Below the pieces are notes generated by a model. The model saw nothing but the letters and a program-made list of their open reading frames with translations, made no database searches and was not told the origin of the DNA. This document shows, one piece after another, positions 23,816 to 39,576 of a DNA stretch of 64,000 nucleotides. The stretch is from Parietaria judaica (lineage: Eukaryota > Streptophyta > Magnoliopsida > Rosales > Urticaceae). The stretch lies in assembly GCA_954871525.1 (NCBI GenBank), contig OX940860.1, forward strand, positions 28,428,001-28,492,000, given 5' to 3'. Position numbers and translations under genes: made by a program. Every line of letters begins with the position of its first letter. The stretch's first letter is position 1.

Positions 23816-24071
23816 ATTACCTATTTTTTAGATTGATTAGTGAACTACACTAACTAATTTGACTTATTTTGTTTATTTCATTTACGTGGTGGCCAATTAT
23901 TAAAACATGTCCCTAAAAATTTATTCAAAAATAGTCTACACATATATAACAATGATTTAAATTGCGGAACTCAAAGTTATTGTCTCAAATAGTGCGTTTA
24001 GTTCCAATAGTCTAATTTCCAACGGGGCCCATTATTATAATTATTTTTGGTAAATTTTGGTATAAAATATA

Positions 24072-24870
24072 GGGTTAATTGCGGCAATAATGCACAATCT
24101 TTGGTCAACAGGGGTTTTAGGTCCCCAACCTTTCAAAGTGTGGGCAAAAATACACAACGTTTGTTGAATGTAAAATTCATTGGTCCTTCCGTTAGGAATG
24201 TTAAATTCTCCTGATGTGGCATCGTTAAACTGCCAAATAGACTTTCAACTTGTAATATAAATTACATAACCTAATTAATAAGAATAAATTAAATCATATT
24301 TTAATTATGATTCAAAAAATAAATTAAAACTTTAAATTAACGAACAATACTTATTTAACGCGTAGTTCCTATTTTAAACTCGTGCTTCAATATTATTCAC
24401 ATCTTTACTATGTCGTTTTATAAACTATAGTTGTTTTTAATAATCGGTCGTTTTTCTAAAATTTTAGTCGTTTCCAATAAATTGTCGTTATGTAATCTTT
24501 GCAAATTTTAGTCGTGTTTAATAATTCGTCGTTTTTTAAAATTTTAGTCATGTTCGACGAAGAGTCTGTTAGATTTTTAGGGGGGAGTAAAAGTTATTTA
24601 TTTAATTTAAAGTATTAATTTATTTTTTGAATCATAATTAAAATCTGATTTAATTTATTCTTATTAATTATGTTATGTAATTAATATTACAAGTTGGCAG
24701 TCCATTTGGCAGTTTAACGATGCCACATCAGCAGAATTTAACATCCCTAACGGAAGGACCAACGGATTTTACATTAAAAAAACGTTGTGTATTTTTGCCC
24801 ACACTTTGAAAGGTTGGGGACCTAAAACCCCTGTTGACCAAAAGTTGTGCATTATTGCCGCAATTAACCC
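24072..24870. mobile_element. MULE-type element D (799 bp, 9-bp TSD)
   Basis: Perfect 9-bp duplications TAAAATATA at 24063-24071 and 24871-24879. Termini GGGTTAATTGCGGCAATA and its complement, with arms of about 230 bp (ggtccttccgttag region inverted at about 24740). The AT-rich interior has repeated 'attttagtcgtgttt' words. No transposase. Shares TIR wording with elements B, C and E. Confidence 0.85.
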
Positions 24871-24879
24871 TAAAATATA

Positions 24880-26048
24880 AATAGCCTATGGCCTATACTA
24901 AGTGTGCGGATATAGTAACGATGTGAATAATATTGAAGCACGTATATTTTTTTAATAATTAAATTAATATCCCAAGATCAAAAATATCAAAGGCCGATTT
25001 TTTACATATTGAGTCGATGTCTCTGCTAAGTTGGAAACATGGGTACATACGTAGTTTAATGAAAAAAATTGAATAATTAATATTTTAGAATTAATAGTAG
25101 TTTTACACATACCCTCGTATGAAAAACTTAACGAGACATGGACGATATCGGATCTCAATACCATTTTGTGGTTTTTGGATATTATTACTGTTAAAAATAA
25201 ATTAGAAATATATCAACACATTTAGTATAAGATTAAGTACTTACACTACAAATATTTCTTGTTTTAACCAAACAATAAATATTGGTCTTAAGAGGATTTA
25301 CTAAAGACAGAATTGTGATTATGTTAATTAATAATTTATAAATGCGCTTTTTAGAAAGTTAATAATATCGGTAAAGGAAACCACCAAACCATATAATGTG
25401 CCAATTATTGGCATCTTACGGCGGATTTTTGAATTTGTTTGTGACACATTGCTTGTAATGTGTAAAAAAAAAATCTTATTAAAATTTAATGTCATGTGGT
25501 GTTAATATTTAATTTAATAAATACCCATGTTGGAAAATAAATAAATGTTAGTTTTGAATTTGCTGGTGACACACAATACTTATAAATTGTAATATGCAAT
25601 AATATATTTTCTTATTATAGTAGGGAAACTTAAAATAATTTTATTATTTATCATAAATTCTCAAATTAATCTCCTAAATTTTATAATTTTGAAAATAATC
25701 CTTTTGAACAAAATTATCTTGAATTTTGAAAAAGAATTATCATGAAGAAATTATTTTCACAATTACAAAACTTGGTGAATTATTATGAGAATTAGTAGTA
25801 ATTTGAGTCATTTTCTTAAGTTTCTCTTATAGTTTTTCGTATAACAATTGTTAATGTGCGACTTTACATTTATAAAACATAAACGAAATGTCGTGTCCAT
25901 CGCTTGACGGTCCAATAGTTGGTCCGCGCTTTTTGGAGAGGATAGCTGCTCCTGCTCGATATCAATAATGCTCAAGATGACATTCATTAGTAGCGAGAAT
26001 CCTAGGAATCCAAGGCTAAGGTAGCACCTTAAGGCATCACATAATATA
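24880..26048. other. intergenic, no gene seen
   Basis: AT-rich up to about 25840. From 25850 to 26040 the composition is less biased, and a minus-strand frame of about 60 codons runs through it, but no family was recognised. The stretch abuts the H2 hAT MITE. Confidence 0.4.
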
Positions 26049-26056
26049 CGTGCAAA

Positions 26057-26328
26057 TAGAACTGCACATCGCGACGTCGCGATGAGTCGCGACCAAATCG
26101 TGAAAATCGCCAAATTCAAAGTCGCGATGCGTCGCGATTCCCTCAGGTCACGATGCTTCGCGATGCCTCGGTGGCGCGCTCCCATTGGACGAGACCGATT
26201 TTCTCACATTGTTGCTCCGCGTCGCGATGAGTCGCGATTCCCGCCAGTTAGTCGCGATTAATCGCGACCAAGAAAAAACGATCGCGATGCGCCACGATGC
26301 AAGTTCACGATTTATTTGTGCAGCTCTA
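26057..26328. mobile_element. hAT MITE H2 with CGCGA arrays (272 bp, 8-bp TSD)
   Basis: 8-bp duplications CGTGCAAA at 26049-26056 and 26329-26336. Inverted termini TAGAACTGCACA and TGTGCAGCTCTA. The interior is densely packed with TCGCGA-type words (gatgcgtcgcgat and similar). Same structure and length class as H1 and H3. Non-coding. Confidence 0.85.
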
Positions 26329-26336
26329 CGTGCAAA

Positions 26337-28209
26337 TATGTACTTCACTAATTGTACTCTTAAATTTTCATTTTCTTTGCAATTTTGTTATCCCTTGTGT
26401 ACTCGTAAAGCAATACACTGTAGAAAATATAGCCACAAAAGCATAATGAGTGAACGGTCAACCTCCATACAAAATACTTTTTGTGTTGATTAATTTATGT
26501 ACTTTTTTATTTCTTTGTCGCTATTCATTAGAGTCGGTTTTAACGAGAGTAGTCGAGCATACTTAAATTATACATAAAAGCAAAGCCATTGTGCGAGTTC
26601 GTTGCTAGAAAGGTGCAATTTACCTTAGCAGTTTAGCACACACAATGGGTAATTTTTTTAAAAAAATTTAGAGTTATTTCGTACAATTTATTTTAAAAAA
26701 TCAATGCGAGACAATATATTTCTACAAAATAAATTTAATAAATGTTCTTAACTTTAAAACTCTTATGAAAACATAACTTAAGGCTTTTGATTTATTTATT
26801 TGTTTGTTTGATTGTTTTATTTTTTTTTAGGGATTTGTTTGATTGTTGAAATAAGTTTTAAAAAAAAAACTCAACTAACTTTAAAAACGGATATTTTCTT
26901 CTTGTTTTTATTTTTGATTTTTTAGTAAATGTCATACTACAATTCCCTTGAAATTTTGCTTGTTAGTCCATTTTGTCGTTTATACTTACAAAATATTGTA
27001 CCTTGTCTATGTCTATGCATTAACAAAATAACATTAAAAAAAAAAACTTAATTTTTTGACCTTTTGCTTAAAGAAATTATCTTAATTTAATAAATTCTAT
27101 TTTTTTAATGAATTTAATAAATTCTATTAATCTGTGGACTTTAGTTTCATTTTAGTTGTGCTTAAAATAAATAGCTTTAGTTATTAATTAGTTCTTAATA
27201 GTCCTATAAGCAAGAAAGTGATTTTTGAGATACTTGTGAGGAAAATATCGACAAATTACAAAAAAAAAAATTGAGTTATATTTCCAATAGTTTTTTAGTG
27301 GTAATTTTTTTTAATAAAATAAATAATCTTGGCAAAAGTAGTTATCTTTTTTCATAAACTTCCTAATGTAAGTTCCACATGGGCGACATACGATTTGTGC
27401 ATTTTCGTTTCTTTCAACCAAGTTTTTTGATACTTAACGATAAAATGTAACAACAATGCTTTAATTTTTTCATTGTAGGACACGTTTTGACTACTATACG
27501 ATAAATTAGTTTTGCTGTCAACTTTTTAAATCTCTTGTAGTAAAAAAAAAGAGTAAGGGAATCTTATGTCGTCACATAAAACTTTATGGTAAGAAGCAAA
27601 TCTTAAGTGAACAAAAACCTTAACTACTTTTATCAAAATTCTTTACATCATTGAAATTTTTTATCACTAAAAAATAGATTGAAAATATAAATCAAAACTT
27701 TATAACATGTGAATATTTTTGTCGCAAATTATCTATTTGATTTTTACACTAGTTGACCTAATTGACCGACACAAATAAAACTCGGGTAAGTAATTTATGA
27801 ATAAGTTACATTTTTTTTTGTGTGTTTATTTTCTTATCGTGGAGGGGTCAATATATTACAGTTTGAAAATGAAATGGACATTACTATTAAAAGTTAATTA
27901 TAATAGGACGAAACTGCATTATATTTATATAGAAAGAGAGGATATTACTATCAATTATCAAATATCAATTACTCTTTCTTATTTTATTTATTTGTTAACC
28001 TTTTTATTGTAGAAAATAAAAAAGAGTTGTCAACACACGTCGCATTTGGATTTTTCCCTACGATAATGGCAGTTTTTGTAAATTTTTCGACCTCCAAGGG
28101 TAAATGTGTAACTTTAACCTCTCCCTTCTATATTATCATCTTCTTCGCTCGCCAGCACTGCAGAAGAGGAAGAGGAAGAGGAAGAGGAAGAAGAAGGAAG
28201 AGAGAAGCC
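26337..28209. other. intergenic; 3' part is the presumed promoter of the DUF1645 gene
   Basis: AT-rich and without recognised genes. A TATA-like run (tatatttatatagaaag, about 27921-27937) is a candidate core promoter element, though it lies rather far upstream of the ATG at 28210. A GA-rich 5' leader (about 28160-28205) precedes the start codon. Confidence 0.35.
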
Positions 28210-29445
28210 ATGAACCAAGCTCATAGCTCTTACTCGGAGCTTCGAAACCCTAACAATGGCGACGAGAGCAACTCCTTCTTCGAGGACTTCGAGAGCGCCT
28301 GCTCCACTCCTTACGTCAGCGCCCCGTCGAGTCCCGGCCGCGGCAGCACCGGCGGTGGATTCTCCGGCCCCAGCGCCGGCGGAGGATTCTTCTACAGCGC
28401 TCCGGCGAGTCCTATCCACTTCGCCCTGACCTCGAACTCGTTCATTGCGAACTCGAGCGCCTCCGGCGACGACGGAAAAGTTCCAATGGGATACGAGTTC
28501 GAATTCTCCGCCAGATTCGGCGTCTCCGGTCCGGTCCAGACCGGATCGATGAGCTCGGCAGACGAGCTCTTCCTCAACGGCAAGATCCGGCCGATGAAGC
28601 TCTCGTCGCATCTGGAGAGGCCTCAGGTCCTGGCTCCATTGATAGATCTGGAGAACGAGGAAGGAGACGAAGATGACGTAGGCGTGCGAGGCAGAGATCT
28701 GAGGTTCAGAGACAAGTCGCAGCGGAGACGGACTCGCTCCATGTCTCCGATGAGAAGAGAATGGACTGAAGCCGAGGCCGAGATCGAAGCTCAAGACGAC
28801 GGACACTGCGAGCGAATCGGAGTTGAAGAAGTGAAGAGTGGCAATGCCGGTAGGTACGACGACGACGGAGAGGATCTCGACGCTGAGAAGTTGGCTTCGA
28901 ATCCTTCCTCGGCTTCGGCTCCGTCATCCCGGTCGTCCTCCGCGGGGAGAAACTCGAAGCGGTGGCTGTTCCTCAAGGAGTTCCTCCGAAGCAAGAGCGA
29001 GGGAAGAAGCAACCACAAGTACTTCTGGTCCAACATCTCCTTCTCTCCGGCCACTGGCAAAGACAAGAAGACATTGTCGTCATCCCCGTCGTGTCCTCCG
29101 ACAGATCCTTGCGCTGCCGATAGTGCAACCAGTACGAGCAACAGCTGTGACACTGGCGCCGACGGTTCGGCTTCGAGTTCCACGAGCGTGGAAGGGAAGA
29201 AGAACAAGAAGCCGGCGACGGCGAGGATGAAGCCGGCGAATGGAGTGGTGGAGAAGAGCAAGAACAAGAAGAAGAAGACGTACGAGCTGCATTACACGGC
29301 GAACCGGGCTCAGGCCGAGGAGATGCGGAGGAAGACGTACTTGCCGTACAGGCAAGGCTTGCTGGGCTGTCTGGGGTTCAGCTCCAAGGGCTATGGGGCT
29401 GTGAATGGACTCGCTAGAGCACTCAATCCAGTCTCCTCCAGGTAG
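28210..29445 (+). CDS. DUF1645 family protein
   Basis: Single-exon frame of 411 residues from ATG 28210 to TAG. The start was chosen because the upstream part of the open frame is AT-rich leader, and because [14 protein letters not shown] followed by [19 protein letters not shown] is the typical N-terminus of the family. Visible features: Ser/Pro/Gly-rich N-terminal third (SAPSSP and SAPASP repeats), the [10 protein letters not shown] block (about residues 97-106), a basic [19 protein letters not shown] segment, [18 protein letters not shown] near the middle, a Lys-rich patch, and the conserved tail [23 protein letters not shown]1645 proteins are plant-specific, mostly nuclear or stress-responsive, and of poorly known biochemical role; some are called AR781-like. 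Marked G+C enrichment compared with the flanks. No frame damage. Confidence 0.88.
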   Translation: MNQAHSSYSELRNPNNGDESNSFFEDFESACSTPYVSAPSSPGRGSTGGGFSGPSAGGGFFYSAPASPIHFALTSNSFIANSSASGDDGKVPMGYEFEFSARFGVSGPVQTGSMSSADELFLNGKIRPMKLSSHLERPQVLAPLIDLENEEGDEDDVGVRGRDLRFRDKSQRRRTRSMSPMRREWTEAEAEIEAQDDGHCERIGVEEVKSGNAGRYDDDGEDLDAEKLASNPSSASAPSSRSSSAGRNSKRWLFLKEFLRSKSEGRSNHKYFWSNISFSPATGKDKKTLSSSPSCPPTDPCAADSATSTSNSCDTGADGSASSSTSVEGKKNKKPATARMKPANGVVEKSKNKKKKTYELHYTANRAQAEEMRRKTYLPYRQGLLGCLGFSSKGYGAVNGLARALNPVSSR

Positions 29446-29969
29446 GTTCCATTGCTGTGCTCTTGAAGGTCCAAATCAAATCAATGCAATGCAATGCATG
29501 TATAGATTATTTTTTCCCCTTTTTCCACTTCTTTTGGAATTTGTCTTTTGGGTCTTTGATTGGAGACTTTTTGGTATGATGATGATGATGGGTAATTAGC
29601 AGATCTCTCTTATCTTTTTGATGTTGGGTTGGTCGAATCATGTTTTTGCTTTTTGGCCTCTCTAATTCTGCCTTTTGTTGTATAAGATTTGGAAGTGTAT
29701 TAAGAGCCAATCGGATTCTTTGGCTTGGCTCTCAAGCAATCCCTGCTTTTTCAACGTAATTTGCCCATCAATGTGCTTGCAGAACCCAGATTTGGATCTT
29801 CACATTGACCAAACAGAAGATGAAATCTTATGGTATTTGCCATTTCACGATTTTTTTAAAAGACAACTACAAAAGTTGTATATTTTTTTTTTGGGGGTCA
29901 AATTATGATCTTCGCCTCTCGGGTAGAGACGGATAGCCTCAACCGGTAGACATCGTCTGCGGCAGCCAC
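29446..29969. other. 3' UTR and spacer of the DUF1645 gene
   Basis: Probable 3' UTR (T-rich, ATG-microrepeat at about 29576-29590), then the beginning of an unidentified repeat (about 29907 onward) that is interrupted by a small hAT MITE. Confidence 0.4.
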
Positions 29970-29977
29970 ATAATCAC

Positions 29978-30152
29978 CAGGGCCGTCCCTGAGTTTGTCG
30001 GGGCCCTAGGCGAAAGACTAATTTTGGGGCCCTAGGCGAAACTGATTTTTTTTTCTTCCACATGGGCCCCCGATTTACAAAATTTGGGGCCCCCAATTTA
30101 CTAATACATTGTAGGCGGCCGCCTACCATGTATACCCTCAAGAACGGCCCTG
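29978..30152. mobile_element. small hAT MITE, ZMYM1-type termini (175 bp, 8-bp TSD)
   Basis: Perfect 8-bp duplications ATAATCAC at 29970-29977 and 30153-30160. Termini CAGGGCCGTCCCTGAG and ...GAACGGCCCTG, with subterminal ggggccctaggcga wording identical in type to the larger hAT element at 60627-63242. It looks like a deletion derivative of that family. Non-coding. It sits inside another unidentified repeat. Confidence 0.85.
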
Positions 30153-30160
30153 ATAATCAC

Positions 30161-33100
30161 TGCATTCGGTCACTACTCGTCTAGTGGCCGGCAGTGCCGT
30201 TTGTGTCGCCTGCGATTGTGATTTGTGAGTACGGATAACCTTCTAAATTTGAGAGAAACGCATTGAATCGGTTATAATCGAAAAATAAGATCGGACTTTC
30301 GGGTAAAACCGAATATTGGACTTTCGGGCGGTTTTACGGAGTTTATCGATATTAATGCATTTACTGGTATAAAAAAAAAAAAACTGGCTATTGAGTGTGA
30401 GACCAATTAACGAAGGTCGTATTGTAGTGGTTGGATGTTCTGAAAGTGGGGTTGAACTTGAAGTCCCATTTCATCTATTTATTTTAACCTATAGTCATCT
30501 TCATATTCTTAGATGTGACATAAAGTAAATTTTTGAGATTGTGAATTTGCCTACTTTTCAGTACAAATAAATAAATAATCATGTTGATGTTTTGTCTTTT
30601 TCTGTCACCTATTATTCTAGTAGTTAAAGCTGTAGACACCCCACCACACCACATAACATAATGTCCCAAAACGATTATAATGACATGCAAATAATATCAA
30701 CATGGTCTCAAATTTAGGAATTAAAGACCAAACTCTTTTATCTTTTACTTAACTACCATATTATCTTGATGTCTTTACATTTTAAGAATATATATAATAT
30801 ATTTCCTTTCATTTTGCGAACCATGCTTAATATATTTATGAAGAAAGAAATTGCCTCTCCTGCGTTAAAAATAAGGACAATAGGCGTCGACATTTCCCGA
30901 ATTTTGAGTATACCTCGTAGTTAGCTTTAACACTTTTAACATAATCTAGTATATGGATCTCATTCTATTATTGATTGATAAAAAATATATTGGAGTATGT
31001 CATGTGTTGTTCTTGTACACGAGTTAACATATTCTCACATTGTGCTACTTTTTTAATATAAAGGAACATTGCCATTATAAAATTATAACCTAGAAAGGAA
31101 AAATACACGAACATGCAAAATGCAAGGAGCGTCAATGGCAAATACTTTAAAACTCTGCCAGCCAAACAAACAAATAATAGGCATCTCTAGGGGGTACTTG
31201 CAAATTCAACAAGTGAAATCAATATAAAAAACAAACCAGATATTTGTAAAGATAAACTCTATTGATATTTGGATCCTTGTAAGTGGAAGTGATGTGGCTT
31301 GAAATCTTTGTAAAAGTCATGGGCTATCCAACAATAAATCTAAAGAAAAAGAGTGAGAAAAGTCTCCATCAATGGTCCCCCATTTCTCAATTATTGTTCA
31401 TGGGCTTATATAATGCCTCAAACTTCTCATTCAATCCAAAGGGATTCATAATGACATGAGTTGTGTACAGGAGAAAGATGTTTCAAAATCTCCATACATT
31501 GATAAATCCCCCTCAAAATGAACCTCAAATTTCTTGCTTAAAAGTCCAATTTCCCCATCACTATTTATTTGGTCCCCTTACCCAAAATCTTGACACTTTA
31601 GTTTAGACCCTATCAATAGTGCCCAACTCTTGATTTTGCTTACTACTTGGAAATATAAGCAAACTAAAAAGTGACAATTACCCTTTTCTTGAATGGTTTG
31701 ACACTTTCAGAAGATATGTGACAAGGACATGGTTGGAAGGAAAAAACAAATGTTGTTGACTAGTAGTGATCAATCCAAAATATAGGGGTTTAAATGTGGT
31801 AACTGGCTCCTTCAAATGTTCTAATTTTTTGAGTAATTTACAATGACGCACCTTGAATTTTTCCTATAGGAACAGTTCGCTCTTGTATTTAAATTTCTGC
31901 CCGGTATTGTCTCTCACACTAAAAAAAAAAAAACACATCGCCCTTTACAGGCTAAGAAAATTATAAACATAGTTGTTTTATGCCAATGCATCTTTGTCAA
32001 TACTTATCAAGCAAGATCAATAAACTAAATTAGATAAAAGTCCGAAAAATATAAGAGAAATACAAAATATCATAAAACATGTCATATGATGTTCACACGT
32101 AAGAGGAAACACGTCAATGTTAAACGCACCAGGGGCATTGGGGTATTTTTTTTATTTTTTTTTTAAATAGGAGTCAAAAAAGACTAAACCGAAATTCAAA
32201 GAACGAACTAGATCAACAAACAAAGTTAAGGGGGTGCTATGACCAATTACTCTAAATTTTGTAATGTAGTGTGTGCCCAGCGGTGTGGCGAAATCAAACA
32301 GCAATTAAGTGATATTATATTATTATCAACTCTTGTGCTTAGTACATAAATAAATGCACCGAATGAAAAAGGAAGTGACACTTTGACACCAAAATCAAAT
32401 TGTTTTCCTATTTACAAGTTTGTGACATTTTATTCTTAATTTTGATAGGTGAAGCTGTCCCATCTATTAAAAATTCCAGCTGCTGAACATTATCAAGTGG
32501 AACAATTCTTGTCCTGAAATTAATATATGTATGTATTCTTTCTTGTAAGACCCCATTGTATTATATTATACAAACACTGTTAGCAATTTTCATAAACAGA
32601 AAATTGAAAAACTATACCAGGGTTATTTAATTTGATAATATTATTCTCTATTTTTTCAATTTTCAAGTAACTTTAGGAAAAAAAAATCTGATGAGTACAT
32701 ATTTAGATCATATGAAGAGGTAGAATATAATATATATATATATATTATATAATTTGAGAGTGAGAGTGAGAGTGAGTCATATCTGATGAATAGGATAGTG
32801 AAAGAAGCCATATTGTCCGTTTCCAAATCCGAATAATGAATTATCTCCACAATTTCAGTCTCTCTCTCTCTCTGCCACGATGGGCCAACATCCAAAAGTT
32901 TGCACTAACTTTCTGACTTGTGGGGGTGTAATTGTAACAAAATTATATGTGCATCTTCCATGTGGTAGTTTGCAGAGAATCCTAGGTACTTTCTGTAAAA
33001 AAAAATATAGATATTCATTGTTACCCAATCAATCTTAAGTTAAAGCACTAACATTAGTCCATCACCATTAGATTTTAGACTTTGAAAGCAACACCCTTAC

Positions 33101-33573
33101 ATTTTAAAAATTAACATATTGCCTTCTATTTATTAAAAAATGACAAGAACATCGTACTTGCTTAGATATATTTTTGTCAATTATTAATTTAATACTTTTT
33201 CTTCGATCTCGTGTGAAATTCAACTAAAAAGTTCATGAATAATTTGACTTATTCATTGCTTCACAATAATTCCATAATCTAAATATGTTGATCTTATTAT
33301 GTAATTAATTGTTTGACATCACACAACGTGCACAGAAATGGAAAATGTGTTACATTTGATAGTATAGTATTACCAAAAATCAAAGTTCATACGTAATAAA
33401 ATTCACGGTTAGTTAATAATAGTATAATACCCTAAAAAAATGTTGATCATAATTTATTATTGTCTATTCAAGAGTACAAAACTTGTAACAAAAAGGATTA
33501 GCTAAATATTGTTAAGCTAAGCAAAGAAGACAGAATCTAGAATCTTCTAAAACTCGGAAAAGTAAATAGCTTT
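30161..33573. other. intergenic, no gene seen
   Basis: AT-rich spacer between the DUF1645 gene and the 3' end of the PDI gene. Contains TA- and GA-type microsatellites (about 32730-32775, 32861-32873) and poly-A/T runs. No exon, RNA gene or bounded element recognised. Confidence 0.45.
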
Positions 33574-37735
<4,162 letters not shown>

Positions 37736-39400
37736 TCTTGCTCGCTCTGATTACCCTTCCTTTCTCTCTCTTGACTTGCGTCTCGTTGATCGCCCTCTGT
37801 TTCGATATATTTCCTTGGTTAAGATAATTGCGGCAAAAGTATCTAACATTTTTCGATTGCACTGAGGAAATATCTTAAGCGTGAATGATGTATCATTTGC
37901 TCATGTACGCCTGAATTGTGTCAAAATAGCTAAGAAAATCTCAAAGCATGAGTAAAAAAATAATATTAATACGACCACTGTACTATACAGTGGCGGATCC
38001 AGAAATATGTTTTGGAGGGAACTTCTCGGGACTGCGTCTCGCAAGTGCTACAGCTGCACTTCGCCACCGCCGGCGCCGACTATTGCCACTTTCACAACTT
38101 CCCGTTGCCACGTTCTATTCTCGCTAGCCACTTGCTATTGTCGTCCTATGAACCCGTGATCATGTAGCAGCAGACTCATAAACGGAAACTCAATATGCAG
38201 TAAAGATAACGTTACTGGAATACTCAATTTACGATCCTTGATTTAACACACGAAAATCAACATTCCTTCACCTATTGATTCGCTCAATAATATTAGATTT
38301 AGGGCATCCAAATTGTATTAACTCGAAATCGGAAAAAACACATAAATGTTCCAATTTTTAATTCCGTTATCAATTGAGAATTACATACTAACGAGCTTAA
38401 TTTTTTATAGAGATTAACGACAGACAAAAAAAAAAAAAAAGAAGAAGAAACAACATAAAAACGAAAACATATTAATGCCTTAAACGGAAAGCAAATAATG
38501 CTGATAAAGAGCAAATAAAATCAATAATAATAATAGTTGAGAATCAAATAGCATCTTCAAAATTAAAAAGCTTGATATCAACATTAAGTCGTGTTGCTCA
38601 GTTCCAGCTTTCAATCTATTCTTGATGATCTTCGGTTATTCTCGACATCGTTGAAATTAGTACTATAGTGGTATATGACTTTAATGATGAAAAAAAAAAC
38701 AAATGATGAACTATATATGCGAAACTTTATGTGTATTAATTTTTATTTGATTAAAAAAGCAATTGTGAAGAGTTTGATGGACAATTTCCCATATTGTTAG
38801 GTTTTTTTTTTTTTTTTTTACATAAGTTTCTGCTCAATGGCCATGGAACTTCGGCAACGAAATGCGGTGATGACGAGCCGTGTTGTTTTATTTTAGCGGG
38901 CGACAAGCCGTGTTGTTGCCGGGAAATGGAAGTGAGGTCGTCACAACTATGAATCTCATGGCGGCGGTGACGAGAGGTCGTAGCGACGTCGAGACTCGTG
39001 GTGGCCGGCCGTGTCCAAGTGAGAACTTGGCCACACGAAGACGAGGAAAAGCTTGCGATTTTCTCTTTTTCACTAAAAATTAAGAAAAAAACTATCTTAT
39101 TATCTTTAATAATTGATTCAGTATGTATGATATAACGTTTTCATAGACTATGAGCATGTTTAACAGAAGGGGGCATAATGCACCAAATTTTTTTCGTTGA
39201 AGGGGTATTTGTGCAAAAAAGTGAGTCCAGAGAACATTTACGCACTGCCCAAAAAGGTAAAGGGGCAAATGTGTCAATAACCCAAAAAAGATTGAACCAA
39301 TGCTTTCTTCCCTGTTGACGAAACCAAGGCAAAGGAAAGTTGTTAAACTTATGCCCTTTGAAACCCTATAAGATTAAGATGGGTACTTGCGCCGCAGATA
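37736..39400. other. intergenic; PDI promoter side and repeat fragments
   Basis: 37736-37900 should be the PDI 5' UTR and promoter (minus direction). It contains a MULE-arm-like fragment (taattgcggcaaaagta, about 37826-37842). At about 37990 a 'cagtggcggatccagaa' word, a common plant transposon terminus, is present without a partner. Two G+C-richer patches (38030-38160, 38840-39060) show no recognised domain. 39160-39320 resembles a decayed C/G-run MITE. Confidence 0.4.
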
Positions 39401-39576
39401 CGTATATAATCCGGCCACAGTCGAACTGAAACGACAGAAATTGACCGAAACGAGCGGGAAGAAGACGAAGAAGAAGCTCTGCGATTTCTCACAATCTTCT
39501 CCTTCTTCCTGCATTTCTCCCAGATTCGCGTCTGATCACCACTTACGCCAAATTAGGGCTTCCAATTCTTCCAGCC

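Noticed and set aside
28114..29355. Long antisense frames opposite the DUF1645 gene
   Set aside because: Shadows caused by high G+C codon use on the sense strand; sense protein has family motifs.
37990..38160. Possible transposon starting with cagtggcggatccagaa plus a G+C-rich coding patch
   Set aside because: No partner terminus, TSD or recognisable domain found within a few kb.
38840..39070. Possible G+C-rich exon (about 60-67 codons on both strands)
   Set aside because: No family resemblance, no convincing splice partners, and both strands are open.
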